Program-made: the position numbers and the translations under genes
Assembly (NCBI GenBank): GCA_038380435.1
Contig: JAWZYU010000765.1
Coordinates: 1 to 64,000 of the forward strand
From: Ryuthela nishihirai
Taxonomy: Eukaryota; Arthropoda; Arachnida; Araneae; Heptathelidae
Direction of reading: 5' to 3'
Length of the DNA stretch: 64,000 bases
Shown: positions 33,618 to 45,237 of the stretch, one piece after another
How positions within the stretch are numbered: the first letter of the stretch is position 1
How the letters are laid out: every line of letters begins with the position of its first letter
Notes under the pieces: model-generated
Seen by the model: only the letters and a program-made list of their open reading frames with translations
The model's database searches: none
What the model was told of the DNA's origin: nothing

Positions 33618-35653
33618 TTTGAAAATTCTTTATTATCCAGAGAATGTTTACAGAGATAAATGGTTTTAAAGACATAATAAAGAGGAAGAGGCACAGCAGA
33701 ATTCTTCTGGCACAAAAAGTCTTCAGCCTCTTTTACAAAAGTCTCTCCATATGCAACATCTTTACAAAAGATGTTGCATATGGAGAGACTTGCTGTATAA
33801 ATCTTCATCTTGAGGAATTCGAAGAGATGTAAAGTCCAGGTGAAGAAATTTCCTGAAGAAGAACAAGTCGGTAGGTGGAAGGACAAACAGTCCACCGAAG
33901 GGATGCATAAAAAGAATATGGCACGTCGTAGAACCTTGAAGCAGCTGGAAGAGAAACTAGTTGAATTCACAGTTGAAAATGGAGGACAAACAGATGAAGG
34001 GGTCCTCGTCTGGGATCTGTGTCTTCCAGGATCAAGGAAGAAACCAAAGGTGACGGCTGAAATGTTCCCTGTAGAGAGCAGAGCAGATTAAGGAGTGCCA
34101 ATAGCGGGAGTAGTTGTGGGAAGAAGATGATGATGTCAGAAGACCTCGAGGAATCTGGCGGTGGAGACACCGTGAAGACTTGTAGCAGGCAAGTTCGGAC
34201 CTGAATTATTAGGAGGGAACACTAAAGGCACACGTGCAACGGTGGACACTATTCGACATCTTCGGTGTGAAAATGAGTCCCTGTGTTATACAAATCAGCA
34301 CAGGGAAAACATTAACTCCTGTGATCTGGATGTCTGTCGGCCATGATCAGCACCAGAAGAGAAAATAAAACAACCGGCGAAGCACCGAGGCATGGTACCG
34401 GTAGGGCTGGCAGATGATGTAAAAGTCATCGGAGGCAGTTCCACACGACCGAGGGAAGCAGTTGGAAGTTCAGTGAGTAAAAGGAGACCATTGTTCAAAC
34501 ACAGTGGAGAACATATGAGACATCGGCCAGGCGAGGTTCAGCACTGAATTAATAGTAAGAACATCCACTGGCAGCATGAAACAGTGGACACTTTTCGGCA
34601 TCCTCGATGTGTACATGGGACCCTGGACGAAAAGAGTGACAGGGCAATCCATATACTCCTGGGATCCGGATGCCTGGCGGCCATGATCATCGTTGAAAGA
34701 GAAAATAAAACAATCAACGCAGCACTGGATCATGAGGTCAGTAGAGAAGGCAACTGGAATGATGTAATGAGGATGTCGTCAGAGGGAGCTCCATGTGGAA
34801 TGAAGGTTGACATTGCCGAGACGATCAGGTTTGCAGGAAAAGATGTCAACAGAAGTCACAGGGAATCAAAGGGTGATGATCGGAAACGAGGAAGACATCA
34901 ACAGAGCAAGGTTGCAATCTGCAGAGGAAGATGTCTTCAATGGTGACTTCACAAGGATCCAAGATCAAACAAGATGGCATCTTGAACAAGTTGATGAGTC
35001 CTCCAAATTACGGTTGATGGACTAGCAACATCATGTAATTCATCATGTATCAAGAAGAAGCATTTGCAGATGAGTTGCGTGCCTGGTCAAGTTGTGAGAT
35101 GCAGGATGCTCAAAAACTAACAAGAAGACAGATGATGGGTGGCAATGGCACATGGTCCAAAAAACAGTCAATGTAGGGGATGGAAGTTCGTTGCGAAGAT
35201 CACAAGGTTGAACTTGAGGAAGGGAACTTTTGCAATCCAGGAGGAGTACTGTTAAAGTGTCCATGAGCGCCAATGGTAGAAAATTTGGCGAGGGCGATCA
35301 GCTTCTGGCGTTTTGTAGAACTGACCGGTACCGCCAAAGAAACGTGGGAAATTGCGGTCGAGCAACGGCAAAAGTGCAATGTGCAAAATGGCAAGTTGCG
35401 AAAATTCGCAAACATCCACGGCGGTAGCTATTGCACGAACCACACGAGGAAAGATAAAGAGCCTTTAAGAGGCCCCCCTGGGGGTTGAGCGTAGCTCGGT
35501 TTACGGACAGTACCATACTCACCAAGGGGGTGGCTCCTCTGCTGCGGCTCTGGAGGCATCCGTCCATCAGGCGTCACCAGCGGATTCCGTCACCTGGGTC
35601 CAAGGAAAACCTGGCATTCCGTTTCTTCTCAACGGGTCGTTGGAAAACCCGGA
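33618..35653 (-). mobile_element. Unit F: non-coding element sharing autonomous ends
   Basis: A 2.0 kb unit with no convincing protein on either strand. The 3' end has a long hairpin GAGGCACAGCAG...CTTCAGCCTC (33685-33731) and a foldback (33739-33763 / 33767-33791). Internal blocks repeat (about 34190-34480 and 34540-34760; shared words TGAATTA, CATCTTCGGTGTG / CATCCTCGATGTG, GATCTGGATGTCTG / GATCCGGATGCCTG). The 5' module (35310-35650) holds GGAGCCACCCCCTTGGTGAG and GAGCTACGCTC, the same module as autonomous unit O. Confidence 0.75.
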
Positions 35654-35672
35654 TCAAGCTGATAAGAACAGA

Positions 35673-38065
35673 TTTAAAATTCTTTATTAGCAAATGTTAA
35701 GGATACAGTGTTTATAAAGAAAGCATAAGCAGGCACAACAGTGATCTTCTTAAACATAAATCTTCAGCCTGCGTACATTGGTCAGTAGAAGTACAGAAGA
35801 TGTGGCTGTAGCGATGAACCCTCAAGATAAACAAAGTATGAAGAAGACCCAGAAGAGGCACAACAAATTCTTCCGAAACATAGGTCTTCAGCCCCTTGAA
35901 CATTGAAGAACGGGTCAAATGAAGAAATCGGGAGAAGATGTGAGCCAAGGTACAAGGACGAGGATATATCCAGTGAGTTGCATCCAATAAAGCTCGTGAT
36001 GAACTTGTAAGCTGGAAGAGCTGAGAAGGTGAATAAACAGCAAAAGTGCACCACAGTGGCAACCAAGATGTAGAGCAGGGCAGGTCACAACTTTCAGTTC
36101 GATCTTCGTGAGCGAGGGGGCTCAAAAAAGCAAAGTTCGAAGAGACGTGGCAGGAACCTGGAAATGGTGTCATCGTGGCCGCAGATGAGAGGAAGTCCTT
36201 AGGAGATCACCGTGGGCGTCCAGCACAAGGATGAAAACAGGCAAGACGAGCAGTGTTCCCAAAGTTTTCCAAAGTTGTATTGTTGACATTGGAGAGAAGA
36301 GATGTTGGTGATGACAGGAAGCAAAGTGAGAGATGTGAAGAGGACAAGGCACGAATCTTCAAAGCTGAGCGAGGGGGCTCAAAAGGAGGCCTGGAATGAA
36401 TCATGAACCAAGCAACACGATCAATACTGAATCGATGAGATTACAAGATGGTGCTGGAAGTGAAGAGTGTCCTCGTGAATGTCGATTGTGGGAGGGACTT
36501 CAAGTTGGTCAATGTTCGGTTCCCAATCGTCAGAACAAAGAACATCTAGAGACACAAGGCTTGGAAGGCTCTTTCTAGCAATGCCACCTGGAAGAAGAGG
36601 GGAGAGTCTCGACTCCAATAATCGTGACACTATCACCACGGTCAGTGTCGAGTCAAAGATGAGCGACGTAGCACCAAGCCGGAGGGTCAGGAGAGCTGAC
36701 CAATGCGAAGAGTGTCCTCGCGAATGTCTATTGCAGTGGTGAGAATAAAAGTCGTGAGGAGCAGGAGGGACATCAAGCTGGTCAATGTTCCATTCCCAAT
36801 CATTAGAACAAGGAACATCTAGAGACACAAGGCTTGGAAGGCTCTAGCAATGCCACCTGGAAGAAGAAGGGAGAGCCTCGACTCCAATAATCGTGACACC
36901 TATCACCACGGTCAGTGTCGAGTCAAAAGATGAGGGACGAAGCACCAAGCCGGAGGGTCGGTAGAGCTGACAAAGGAGAGACGAGGGGCCGACCGGGCCA
37001 AGTTCTGCGAATCAGTAGACACATTGAAGAGATTTGCCGTTGATCACTTGAGAGCATGAGGGATGCGCTAACTGTTGCAACTTATGAAGCGGTGGTTTCT
37101 CTCGATTCCTGCTATCCGATGACCGGTCATCCAATGGGTGAGCCGGAAACAGAAAGGATGTTGAGGATGTCCCAAAAAAACGGCTTCGTGATGGAACAGT
37201 AAAAGTTCGTAGATGACAATTCTGGGAATGATGCAGGACACCAAGGTACATCATCAAAAGGTCCTTGGTCGCCAACGCTGGGCCGTGTGGTGACGATGGT
37301 GATCGACATCTGGCCTTTTATTTTTGTAGTGACAGGTACTGTCAAGAAAACGTGGGAAATTGCGGTCGAGCGACGGCAGAAAGTGCAAAGTGCACAAGTG
37401 CAAGTCGCGAAAATTCGCAAACATCCACGGCGGTAGCTGTCGCACAAACCGCACGAGGAGGGTTAAAGAGCCTTTAAGAGGCCCCCCTAGCGTTGAGCGT
37501 AGCTCGGTTTACTGTCGGCCATGGTCACCATCGATGATCGAAAAGAAATCATCGATGAAGCACTGAAATTAGAATGTCAGTGGTGGACAGTGGGAGTGGA
37601 AGAAAAAGATGTCCAAATCAGACTTCACATAGGAGTTGGCAGTAACATTAAAGAGTTAATGAAACTTTAAGTTAAAACTGATGGGCAATCATTGAAGAAT
37701 TCAGAGTCCTGAAGGAAGCAATAGAAGAGAGCCCCAAAAGACGCACCAAAATCAGTTAGCTCTGTTCGATATCTTCGGTGTGAAGGAAGGACTCTGCAAC
37801 ACAGTGTAAGGTGCAGAAACTACATGGAAATACTTCAATCTTTCACAGGAAATAACAGATGTGTTTAGCTGACCTTACAACAGTAGTGAGACAGAGGTGA
37901 CCCCCCAACTCCTGTTATCCGGATACCTGTTGGCCATGGTCACCCTCGATGATCGAAAAGAAATCATCGACGAAGCACTGAAGTCAGAAGGTCGATAGTT
38001 GACAGAAGATGAGAGATGTCCAAACTTCTGGTTCCTGAAGAGAGGTCGTGGGTGCCATTGGGAAG
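35673..38065 (-). mobile_element. Unit G0: rearranged non-coding element
   Basis: The 3' end has GCAGGCACAACAG...CTTCAGCCTGC (35726-35775) and a second hairpin near 35855-35895. A duplicated body block (36470-36660 and 36780-36960) follows. The 5' module starts near 37320 but is cut at 37511, before its donor-like word, and joins the body of a second copy (CTGTCGGCCATGGTCACC...) that runs to about 38065. There it abuts the 3' end of unit G with no U2-like word, so this junction is a deletion or recombination product. A 10-bp stem CATCGATGAT...ATCATCGATG occurs at about 37530-37560. No protein. Confidence 0.65.
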
Positions 38066-38590
38066 ATGGAATGATTTAAAAAGCCTTTATTTCAAGGAAT
38101 GCTTAGTAGTTATGGTTACAGAGGAAATAATAACTAGTAGGCACAACAAAATTCTTCAATCACATAACTCTTCAGCCTACTTCACAGATGCCAGTTAACC
38201 CATTGGTTTTGTTAGAAAAAAGGGGAAACGACATGTGGCGAATATAGGTTAATGGAGCGATTAGGCACAACAGTAATCTTCAGGACGTACGTCTTCAGCC
38301 TGACTTACAATACAACTACACAGCGGAATCCTATATACAAGTCCTCAAGGCAGAAGTATTCTATATGCAGATGATTGAGGCAGAAGATCGAAAATGGAGC
38401 CATGAGGTGCTGGGTTGTGCATCTTCATCATTTCAACAATCATGACTATTTCCAAGGGAGCAGGGCGTCCAAGGTTCAGTATTTCAGGTGGGCTGGGCGT
38501 GATCTACTACAGGGAAGGGAAGAAGTAGATACAAGGTTAAGAAAAAGCCAATCATGGAAGAGGGTTGAGCACGGGATAAGATGGAGTGGT

Positions 38591-38776
38591 CTAATACTGA
38601 CGTCGGTTAGTGACATGCTCGACGTAGATGTCACGTGACCACGAGATGGTTTTGGAGCAGAGAATTCGTCGCATGGTATTGGCGTATTTGCTGGAGACGC
38701 CAATCCTCTGCAGCAGGACGTCGTTATTAGGGTCCCAAGCACCAAGGGCTCCAACAAGGAGAGCATCAGTTATCAC
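38591..38776 (-). pseudogene. Unit G endonuclease C-terminal tail, out of frame
   Basis: Encodes TDALLVGALGAWDPNND, a SSKYANTMRR segment and the strongly conserved tail SKTISWSRDIYVEHVT-RRQY shared by units B, O, P and Q. At least one, probably two, small indels between 38.78 and 38.84 kb separate it from the RPD/DV/PFE core. Confidence 0.8.
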
Positions 38777-41358
38777 AGTTGTTCCATTGGCTTGAAGATG
38801 TTCGGTAATATTTCTCTATCTTCCCACATCTGGCGTTGTTGAAGGGCGTCAACACTGTCTTCAAAGGGGATAGAGACGTCAACTACAAACGTGGGGCCAT
38901 TTGGCATAGAGAAAACAAGATCAGGGCGCAAGTTGGCATCAATACCAGCGAACCGTTTATTTCTAGAGATGTCTATAGGTTCTCTTGGCAAGGATTTAAT
39001 GAGTCGGTCTAGAACCTCATCATGGCGCTTCTGCCATGTTGCTGAGTGGGATTTGCAATGGCAGAGAACGTGTGGTATTGATTCGATGTAGAAACCACAT
39101 CGTCGGCATCGCTTATCATTGTGGCCGAAGCGTCTCGTCCCATTTAGGTTTAGACAGCCCAGGCGCGCACGGAAGATGAAGCGCCAATTGCAAAAGCGAC
39201 AGTAGAGGCCAGTTTTGGCGAAGTGGTTGGACGCTTCATGGAGTGAGAAGCACCTGGCAGTTTTCCCCTGATCTTTTTTTGTGATGAGGGAGTTCAAGTA
39301 GTAGCGTGATAAGGATGTCTTGAGGTTCTTCAGGAGTGTCTTCTTTGCCGCAAGCGGGAGGTGCAACTCAGTGTCGACGCAGGTAGTGATAGTAATAAGT
39401 AGCTCATTTGATTGGTCGGAGAAAGACCAATTAAAGATACCCTTAGAGTGGAGTCTCCTAGAGGCGGCACGGATCTTCGACCAGAGGGAGGTGACGTCGC
39501 CTCCATCCCTAGCAAAGCAACCTTCAGTGGAGCCATTTAGGTAGCTAACAAGTTCACTAGAACTGGGGAAGTGAGCGATCTTTCTCTTCACGGTGGCCTG
39601 AAGAGCAGATAGGGCAGCCGATCTGATGTGGGGGTCAGTGGAGCCAAGAAGGCGGAATCCATGGCAGATTTGGAAAAGGTCCAAGGCGTCAGTAAGAGGG
39701 GGGATGCCAATCCCACCTGTTGAGGAATCAATGAAGAGGATTTCATTGCTCGCTCGGTTAGGGAGGTTGAGCCATAATTTGAGGTGTTTTTTGAGAAGGT
39801 GGTCGAGTTTCCGGAAGTGTTGCTTCTGACAGAGGGAATTCATGAATATGTAATCCAGTTTGGAGAGGAGGAACACCTTGGTTGCATCAATCTTTTGCCA
39901 AGGGCAGAGAGGGGAGGCACTTATCATCAGGAAATCCTTCTCGATGCTTTCAAGCAGTTTGAACGGCGTCTGTTCCATTCTGGCTCCGAATGGGATGCCA
40001 AGGTACTTGATCGAGTCGGTGTCTGTTAGTGTCGGGGAGTTCGCATCGCCGAATCTGAAGATCGTGGGTCGCACACGTCGGCTTCTTCTGTGGTCCATGT
40101 GCAGGGTCGCACATTTGTGCACATTTAAGGAGAGACCAGCAGAGGGGAGAAGGTCGTGAAGGAGGTCGAATTGAGATTGCAGATCATCAGGGGAACTGGA
40201 TAGTAGAGCGATGTCGTCTGCATAGGCAAGGATGGAAGTGCTCTTACCGTAGATGTTGAAAGGGGCTTTAGCATGGCGCTCAAGGGAAAGTAAAACGGGC
40301 TCGATGGCAAGGTTGAAGAGGATGGCGCTGAGGGGGCAACCTTGTTTGACTCCTCGGTTCATCTGGATAGAGTTTGTCCAGCCATCAGCATGTCGAATAA
40401 CATTTGAGCAGCCACTGTAGATGTCGGAAACGGTGTTGAGGAGCTGTGGTGGAAGACCCATAGCATTAAGAGTCGCGAACATGAAGGGATGGTTCAGGGA
40501 TCCAAAAGCATTGGCTAAGTCAAGCCAGCCAATGCATAATTGCTTCTTGTTTCTTCGGGTAAGTGTGATGGCCTGGTCGATGATGAAGTTGTGGTCGCAG
40601 CAGCCCTCAAACTCCCTGAAGCCTTTCTGGGTAGGAGAAAGCCTGTCGTTCTGCCTGGCCCACTTAGCTAATCGGTCACTGATTAGACTCGAGTAGACCT
40701 TAGAGATGGTATTTAGCAGCACAATGGGCCTCCAGTTATCCAGGTTGTCTTTGGCACCTTTCTTATGGATTACGATAACTTTTCCTTTCTTCCAGTTGGC
40801 AGGGATGTGGCCCTCCAGGAGGCATCGGTTGTAAATTTGGGTGAGGATGAGGGAGCCAGGATCGCCATTTCTGAGGTCGCGGTAGTAAATGCCATCAGGG
40901 CCAGGAGAGGTATTGGAGGATTTGGCCAGACGTTCGGAGACTTCACGATGGGTGAAGGGTAGTAAGAGATGGGTCGTAGACTCCGGGGCAGCAGGTGGGA
41001 AATCGAGTGAGGCCAGAAATGAGGGAGAGTGATCGGAAGCAGGTTGGGAGGCGTAGAGCTTGGTGAAATGCTCTTCAATTGTTTTGGCATTAAGGCTGCA
41101 GAACTCGTTGTTAGGATTTAGAATTTTGTTTAAAGCTTTCTTCTTGTTGATGTTGTAGAGCTTTTGAAGTTCTGATGCTTCATTTGCGTCATATGAGTTA
41201 GTAGGGCCTCTCGTGGTTCGCAGGCCTGCGTCTGGATGGGTTTCTGGATGGGTTGGTGGGGATATTGCTGGTTGTGTTGTTACTCCTTTTGTATTTAGAT
41301 GCGATGGTGGAGGTGAAGTCAGCGACCGCAGATTCAAAGCTGTCCCAGGTGGTGGCAC
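38773..41358 (-). CDS. Unit G reverse transcriptase and endonuclease, 861 aa
   Basis: Real homology starts near residue 53 (SYDANEASELQKLYN). RT blocks: SPGPDGIYYRDL (151-162), NWRPIVLLNTISKVY (208-222), QKGFREF (244-250), GWLDLANAFG with catalytic D280, GVKQGCPLSAILFNLA (336-351) and YADD at 379-382. CCHC: C751, C754, H763, C768. Restriction-like endonuclease: R811-P-D813, D827 and PFE (831-833). The frame is then lost near 38.8 kb; the terminal block WSRDIYVEHVTNRRQY lies in another frame at 38591-38776. RT and endonuclease together would do nicking and target-primed reverse transcription. The catalytic residues listed are intact, but the C-terminal break probably disables the copy. Confidence 0.85.
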   Translation of the reverse strand: MPPPGTALNLRSLTSPPPSHLNTKGVTTQPAISPPTHPETHPDAGLRTTRGPTNSYDANEASELQKLYNINKKKALNKILNPNNEFCSLNAKTIEEHFTKLYASQPASDHSPSFLASLDFPPAAPESTTHLLLPFTHREVSERLAKSSNTSPGPDGIYYRDLRNGDPGSLILTQIYNRCLLEGHIPANWKKGKVIVIHKKGAKDNLDNWRPIVLLNTISKVYSSLISDRLAKWARQNDRLSPTQKGFREFEGCCDHNFIIDQAITLTRRNKKQLCIGWLDLANAFGSLNHPFMFATLNAMGLPPQLLNTVSDIYSGCSNVIRHADGWTNSIQMNRGVKQGCPLSAILFNLAIEPVLLSLERHAKAPFNIYGKSTSILAYADDIALLSSSPDDLQSQFDLLHDLLPSAGLSLNVHKCATLHMDHRRSRRVRPTIFRFGDANSPTLTDTDSIKYLGIPFGARMEQTPFKLLESIEKDFLMISASPLCPWQKIDATKVFLLSKLDYIFMNSLCQKQHFRKLDHLLKKHLKLWLNLPNRASNEILFIDSSTGGIGIPPLTDALDLFQICHGFRLLGSTDPHIRSAALSALQATVKRKIAHFPSSSELVSYLNGSTEGCFARDGGDVTSLWSKIRAASRRLHSKGIFNWSFSDQSNELLITITTCVDTELHLPLAAKKTLLKNLKTSLSRYYLNSLITKKDQGKTARCFSLHEASNHFAKTGLYCRFCNWRFIFRARLGCLNLNGTRRFGHNDKRCRRCGFYIESIPHVLCHCKSHSATWQKRHDEVLDRLIKSLPREPIDISRNKRFAGIDANLRPDLVFSMPNGPTFVVDVSIPFEDSVDALQQRQMWEDREILPNIFKPMEQL

Positions 41359-42808
41359 AGGAGATCCGGTCAGTCAATGAAATTTGGAAGAGGTTTGCGT
41401 TATGCCTGGTTGGGGGTTCGGCGGCATCATCCCTTGGCTCAATCAGAGACGCCGTCATATTTGTGGGTGATGCAGGGGTTGTCGGTTGGGTCACAGTATC
41501 GTTGGGTTGGATTCGATCAGTCGGCTGGTCATCAGGACGGAGAGTGCAAACGTGGTGGGAGTTAGAGATAGACTGTAGTGGTAACGGGGCATCCTGCCTA
41601 GCATGGTATCGTTGGTGGTCAGTGGGTTGAGGGGAGCATTCGGGAGAGCCAGTTGGGTCGTCGATAACTTCGATCCAGCGGTCGTCATCAGTGGCACGTG
41701 GGGTGCTGATTGGAGCGGTGGTGCGGGGGTGCCAGGAGTGTGATCCAGGCTCGCGGTTGCTGGCAGGTTGGTCGCCAGGTATATACCATGAGGTGATGAC
41801 ATCATCGTCAATGATTTCAAGCCATTTGTCCTCCTTGAATGGGGAAAGGTCGAGATCGGAAGATTCTTCAGCCCATTGGTCAGTCTTCCGCAGTAGGGCA
41901 GCAGGGAGGCCGCAGTCAGGGGTCGCGGCGGGGGCACAGGATATGGCAAGAGGAGGCAGACATACACTCGCAGCTGTGTAGAGAGAGGGGTGGTTAGTTA
42001 CGGTCAAATTAGAGCCGCTAAGAGGTGAAGGTGATCGGAGATCCACAGGCAATGATGGGACGGGGCAGATGGCAGGGGTAGCAGGTGTGCAGATACAACT
42101 GGACGTTGGAGTTTGTGGAAGAGTCCGGTAGACGGGTGGTGAGTCAGGGGGTGGATCTATGGAGTGAGGCCTGGTGGGTGTCCTTGCGGTGAGGATGATG
42201 TCAGCAGGGTGATCATCAATCGTGGGTGGAGCAGAGGCGACGCACAGTGACTCAATCGAGGAGGAAATGGAGTTGGCAGGTGTAGAGCATGGAATCGCAG
42301 GTATCTCAGGAGCAGAGCAGCCACGGTACAGGTGGTGAGCATTGGATGATGGGGTTGAGGAGATGCCAGGAGTGGTGATAGGGGACACGGATGGCGAAGA
42401 AGAACTAGCATCAGGAGGCCGACTGGAGTTGGCAGGGCATGGGGGCCAAACAGGGTTTGAAGGTGAACTCCTGGGTTGGGAGAAGGCTCCAGACGGCGGG
42501 GTGGTGAGGATCTCTGGAGGGTGAATGTCGTGTGATGGTGTTGCAGGCATCAGGAAGGGGGCATTGACGTCGACAGAAGGGTGGCTGGCTCGCATGTGTT
42601 TTTTCATTTTTTTTACATCAGGGGCATGGTGTGAACAATAGCGACACAGGAAGAAGTTGAGGCCCTGATGCTTCTTTTTGAAATGTTTTGTGAGGTCTCC
42701 ATAATTTTGAAAGGAACCAGATGTGCGAAGTCCCTGGGCACCCCAGCAAAGGTGACATCTAAGGGTCCTGAAGGGGAAGAGGATAGCCAGGTCGTCACAG
42801 TTGTTCAT
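41198..42808 (-). CDS. Unit G N-terminal zinc-finger/Pro-rich part, 536 aa
   Basis: Starts MNNCDDLAILFPFRTLRCHLC. Fingers: C18, C21, H42, H47 and C55, C58, H71, H76, one residue shorter in the linker than unit O. A long Pro/Ser/Thr-rich spacer follows, with two WLEIIDD / WIEVIDD acidic phrases and WDSFESAVADFTSTI near the end, a motif also seen in units B and O. The frame ends at 41198, 160 bp inside the RT frame, which begins in another phase. The join is therefore by frameshift, mutational or programmed. The fingers are expected to contact the U2 target; the spacer function is unknown. Confidence 0.75.
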   Translation of the reverse strand: MNNCDDLAILFPFRTLRCHLCWGAQGLRTSGSFQNYGDLTKHFKKKHQGLNFFLCRYCSHHAPDVKKMKKHMRASHPSVDVNAPFLMPATPSHDIHPPEILTTPPSGAFSQPRSSPSNPVWPPCPANSSRPPDASSSSPSVSPITTPGISSTPSSNAHHLYRGCSAPEIPAIPCSTPANSISSSIESLCVASAPPTIDDHPADIILTARTPTRPHSIDPPPDSPPVYRTLPQTPTSSCICTPATPAICPVPSLPVDLRSPSPLSGSNLTVTNHPSLYTAASVCLPPLAISCAPAATPDCGLPAALLRKTDQWAEESSDLDLSPFKEDKWLEIIDDDVITSWYIPGDQPASNREPGSHSWHPRTTAPISTPRATDDDRWIEVIDDPTGSPECSPQPTDHQRYHARQDAPLPLQSISNSHHVCTLRPDDQPTDRIQPNDTVTQPTTPASPTNMTASLIEPRDDAAEPPTRHNANLFQISLTDRISCATTWDSFESAVADFTSTIASKYKRSNNTTSNIPTNPSRNPSRRRPANHERPY

Positions 42809-43280
42809 TGTATTGAGCTATTCAAGGGTTAAGAATAATTAGAAATTTAGCGAATGAAGCCAATTTGTAGAGCAGGAATTGATTGTGGCAGTATTGTTCA
42901 TTGTGTGGAACACGTGGTTAGAAGCAGACTTGCCCTTTGTGCGAAACACGTGGGGAGCACGAGGAGGGTTGGGAAGAGCGCCGAGAGATGGAGCCACAAT
43001 ACGGCCGCTAGAGCTGGCGAGCGTCGGACGGTAAGAAGGCGAGCGTCAGCCTGGAAGTGCTTGTCGCGGGCGGCTAGCCCAGCGCTGACCGGAGCGTTGG
43101 TGGCAAGCACGCCTCGTCCGCCGGAAAAATGACGCTTCCCCCCGGTAAGCCGAACTCAGAATTAGGTTCAGAGTTCCTAAAAAGAAATAAATCAAGACAT
43201 GCTTACCAGAGGGGATCGCTTCGGTGTCAGGCTCATCATCTTCATTACATAAAAAACCAGATTAAGTTGATAAGAACATA

Positions 43281-45218
43281 TTTAAAAATTCTTTAATAGC
43301 CAATATTATGAGAGAATACAATGGTTTTACAAATGGCATAGAAGCAGGTGCAGGTGCAGCAAAGATCTTCAGGAACAGACATCTTCAACCTGCATTACAA
43401 GGTTAATCACGGAACAAATTTGAGAAAATTGAAGTTGTGATCCTTTTGGTGAGATGTTTCGTTGGACCCAGAAGAGGCACAGCAAAATTCTTCTGGAACA
43501 AAAATCTTCATCCTCTTGTACAGGAAAGGCATGACGGAGGGTCATTTGAAGAAACAGAAGAAAATTGTGAGCCGGAATGCAAGGACGACGAGGAAGCCTC
43601 AGGGATGCATCCAATAAAAGCTCATCTGGCTGGAAGCTGGAAAGCTGGAACCTTGGAGGCTGGAAGAAGCTGAGGAAGCAGAGTCGCACCACGGAGGCAA
43701 CCAGAAGGAGAAGCGAAGCAGGTCACAGTTGGCAGCTCAAACCCTGCGAGCGAGAGGGCTCAAAATGACAGAAAAGGAGCAGGCGCAGCAATTACCTGGA
43801 ACAGAGGCCGTCATGGTTGCAGATGGAAAAAGGTCTTCACAAAAAGAATCCGCGGGCATCCAGCACAAGGAAGAGCAGACTTGATGAGCAGTGTTCCCAA
43901 ATAAAGACTGTGAAAGTCCAACTGTTCATGTAGTAAAGTCAATGAGAAGATGGGAATCAGGAGGCAGAGTGAGAGTGAAGAGATGAGGACGAAAGCACGA
44001 ATCTTCTGAGCTGAGCAAGGGGGCTCAAAATCAGGCTTGGAAGAGGTCGTGGTCCAACCACCAAGAGCAACGCTGAATCACTAGTGTTGATCGTCAAGAG
44101 ACGAAGCAGCTTGGTAGATTATAGCTATGCCCCCAGTGTAAAGAGGAGAGCGCCTCCATTCCTGTGATCGGGGCACCTATTGCCACGGTCAGCGTTGAGG
44201 TCCTAGGCGAGCAACGAAGCACCAAGCTACAAGTCGGTTGAACAAAAAGATGGTGATGGAGGAAGAAGGTGTCCTCAGGAAAGTTGACTGATGAAAAAAT
44301 CGTAGGGTGTGAGGAGAAGATCGAACAGCTTGAAGGACATCAATCTGGTCAGGGTTCGGTTCCAAATTAGTAGAACTGCTGAACGTCTAAAGACGAAAAG
44401 GCTTGGTAGACTCTAGTTATGCCCCCAGGATAAAAGAGGGGAGTGCCTCAAATCCTGCCATCGGGGCACCTATGGTCACGGTCAGCGTTGAGGTCCTAGG
44501 CGAGCAACGAAGCACCAAGCCTTAAGGGTCGGTAGAACAGACCAACAGGACGAGGAGAGGGCATCTGTGCCACGGTCGGCAGAAATCAGTAGTGTCATTG
44601 AAGAGAAGCATCATTTGTCGTGTGAGTGCAAGAAGATGACCTAACTGTGTGTAATTTGTGGAGCGGGTGGGGAGCTCTCGACTCCTGAAACCAGATGCCA
44701 AGGAACAGGCAGCGGAAGGTGATGACAATGTCCAGAGTTCAAGCTCCATCAATTGGCAAGAATATGAGAGTTCGTAGAAGTCGCTGAGAGAAAGGGGAAC
44801 GATGCAGGTCTACGAGGCAAAACTGTCAAGGAGTCCTTGGTCGCCAACGCTGGGCCGTATGGCGACGATTGTGATCAGCTTCTGGCATTTTATCATTTTG
44901 GCCAAAGGACAGGTGCCGCCAAGAAAACGTGGGAAATTGCAGTCGAGCAACGGCAAGATTGCAAGTTGCGAAAATTTCGCAAACATCCACGGCGGTAGCT
45001 GTCGCACGAACCGCACGAGGAGGGGTAAAGAGCCTTTAAGAGGCCCCCCTGGGGGTTGAGCATAGCTCGGTTTACGGACAGTACTATACTCACCAAGGGG
45101 GTGGCTCCTCTGCGGGCGGCTCCGGAGGCATCCGTCCATCAGTCTCGGAAAGGCTCCAGGGTGTCCGTAAGACCCGGCGTTCCGTTTCTTTTCACAACGG
45201 GTGGTGGCACAACCCGCA
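43281..45218 (-). mobile_element. Unit H: non-coding element sharing autonomous ends
   Basis: A 1.9 kb unit. 3' hairpins: GCAGGTGCAGCAA...CTTCAACCTGC (43345-43395), with T and A changing together relative to GCAGGC/GCCTGC copies, and GAGGCACAGC...CATCCTC (43470-43515). The 5' module (44920-45210) carries GGAGCCACCCCCTTGGTGAG, GAGCTATGCTC and CCCAGGGGGG. No convincing protein. The 3' 1 kb is closely related to unit M. Confidence 0.75.
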
Positions 45219-45237
45219 TTAAGCTGATAAGAACAGA

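Larger units (their letters stand above)
38066..43261 (-). mobile_element. Unit G: autonomous Utopia-type element, best preserved
   Basis: A 5.2 kb unit. The 5' leader (42810-43261) has a GGTAAGCATG donor-like word with a pyrimidine tract and TTTTTAG soon after (43170-43225 region, minus sense). Two long overlapping frames encode the whole protein. The 3' UTR has two long hairpins, GTAGGCACAACA...CTTCAGCCTAC (38130-38172) and GATTAGGCACAACAG...CTTCAGCCTGAC (38257-38308), then AATAAAGGC. Its coding DNA is clearly more GC-rich than unit B. Confidence 0.85.

Noticed and set aside
34584..34946. A 120-residue plus-strand frame in unit F.
   Set aside because: It covers one copy of an internal repeated block; the sister block does not keep the frame.
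38891..42524. Several 60-125-residue plus-strand open frames opposite unit G (also opposite units B and O).
   Set aside because: They are antisense shadows of the minus-strand RT and zinc-finger coding sequence; no independent domain is visible.
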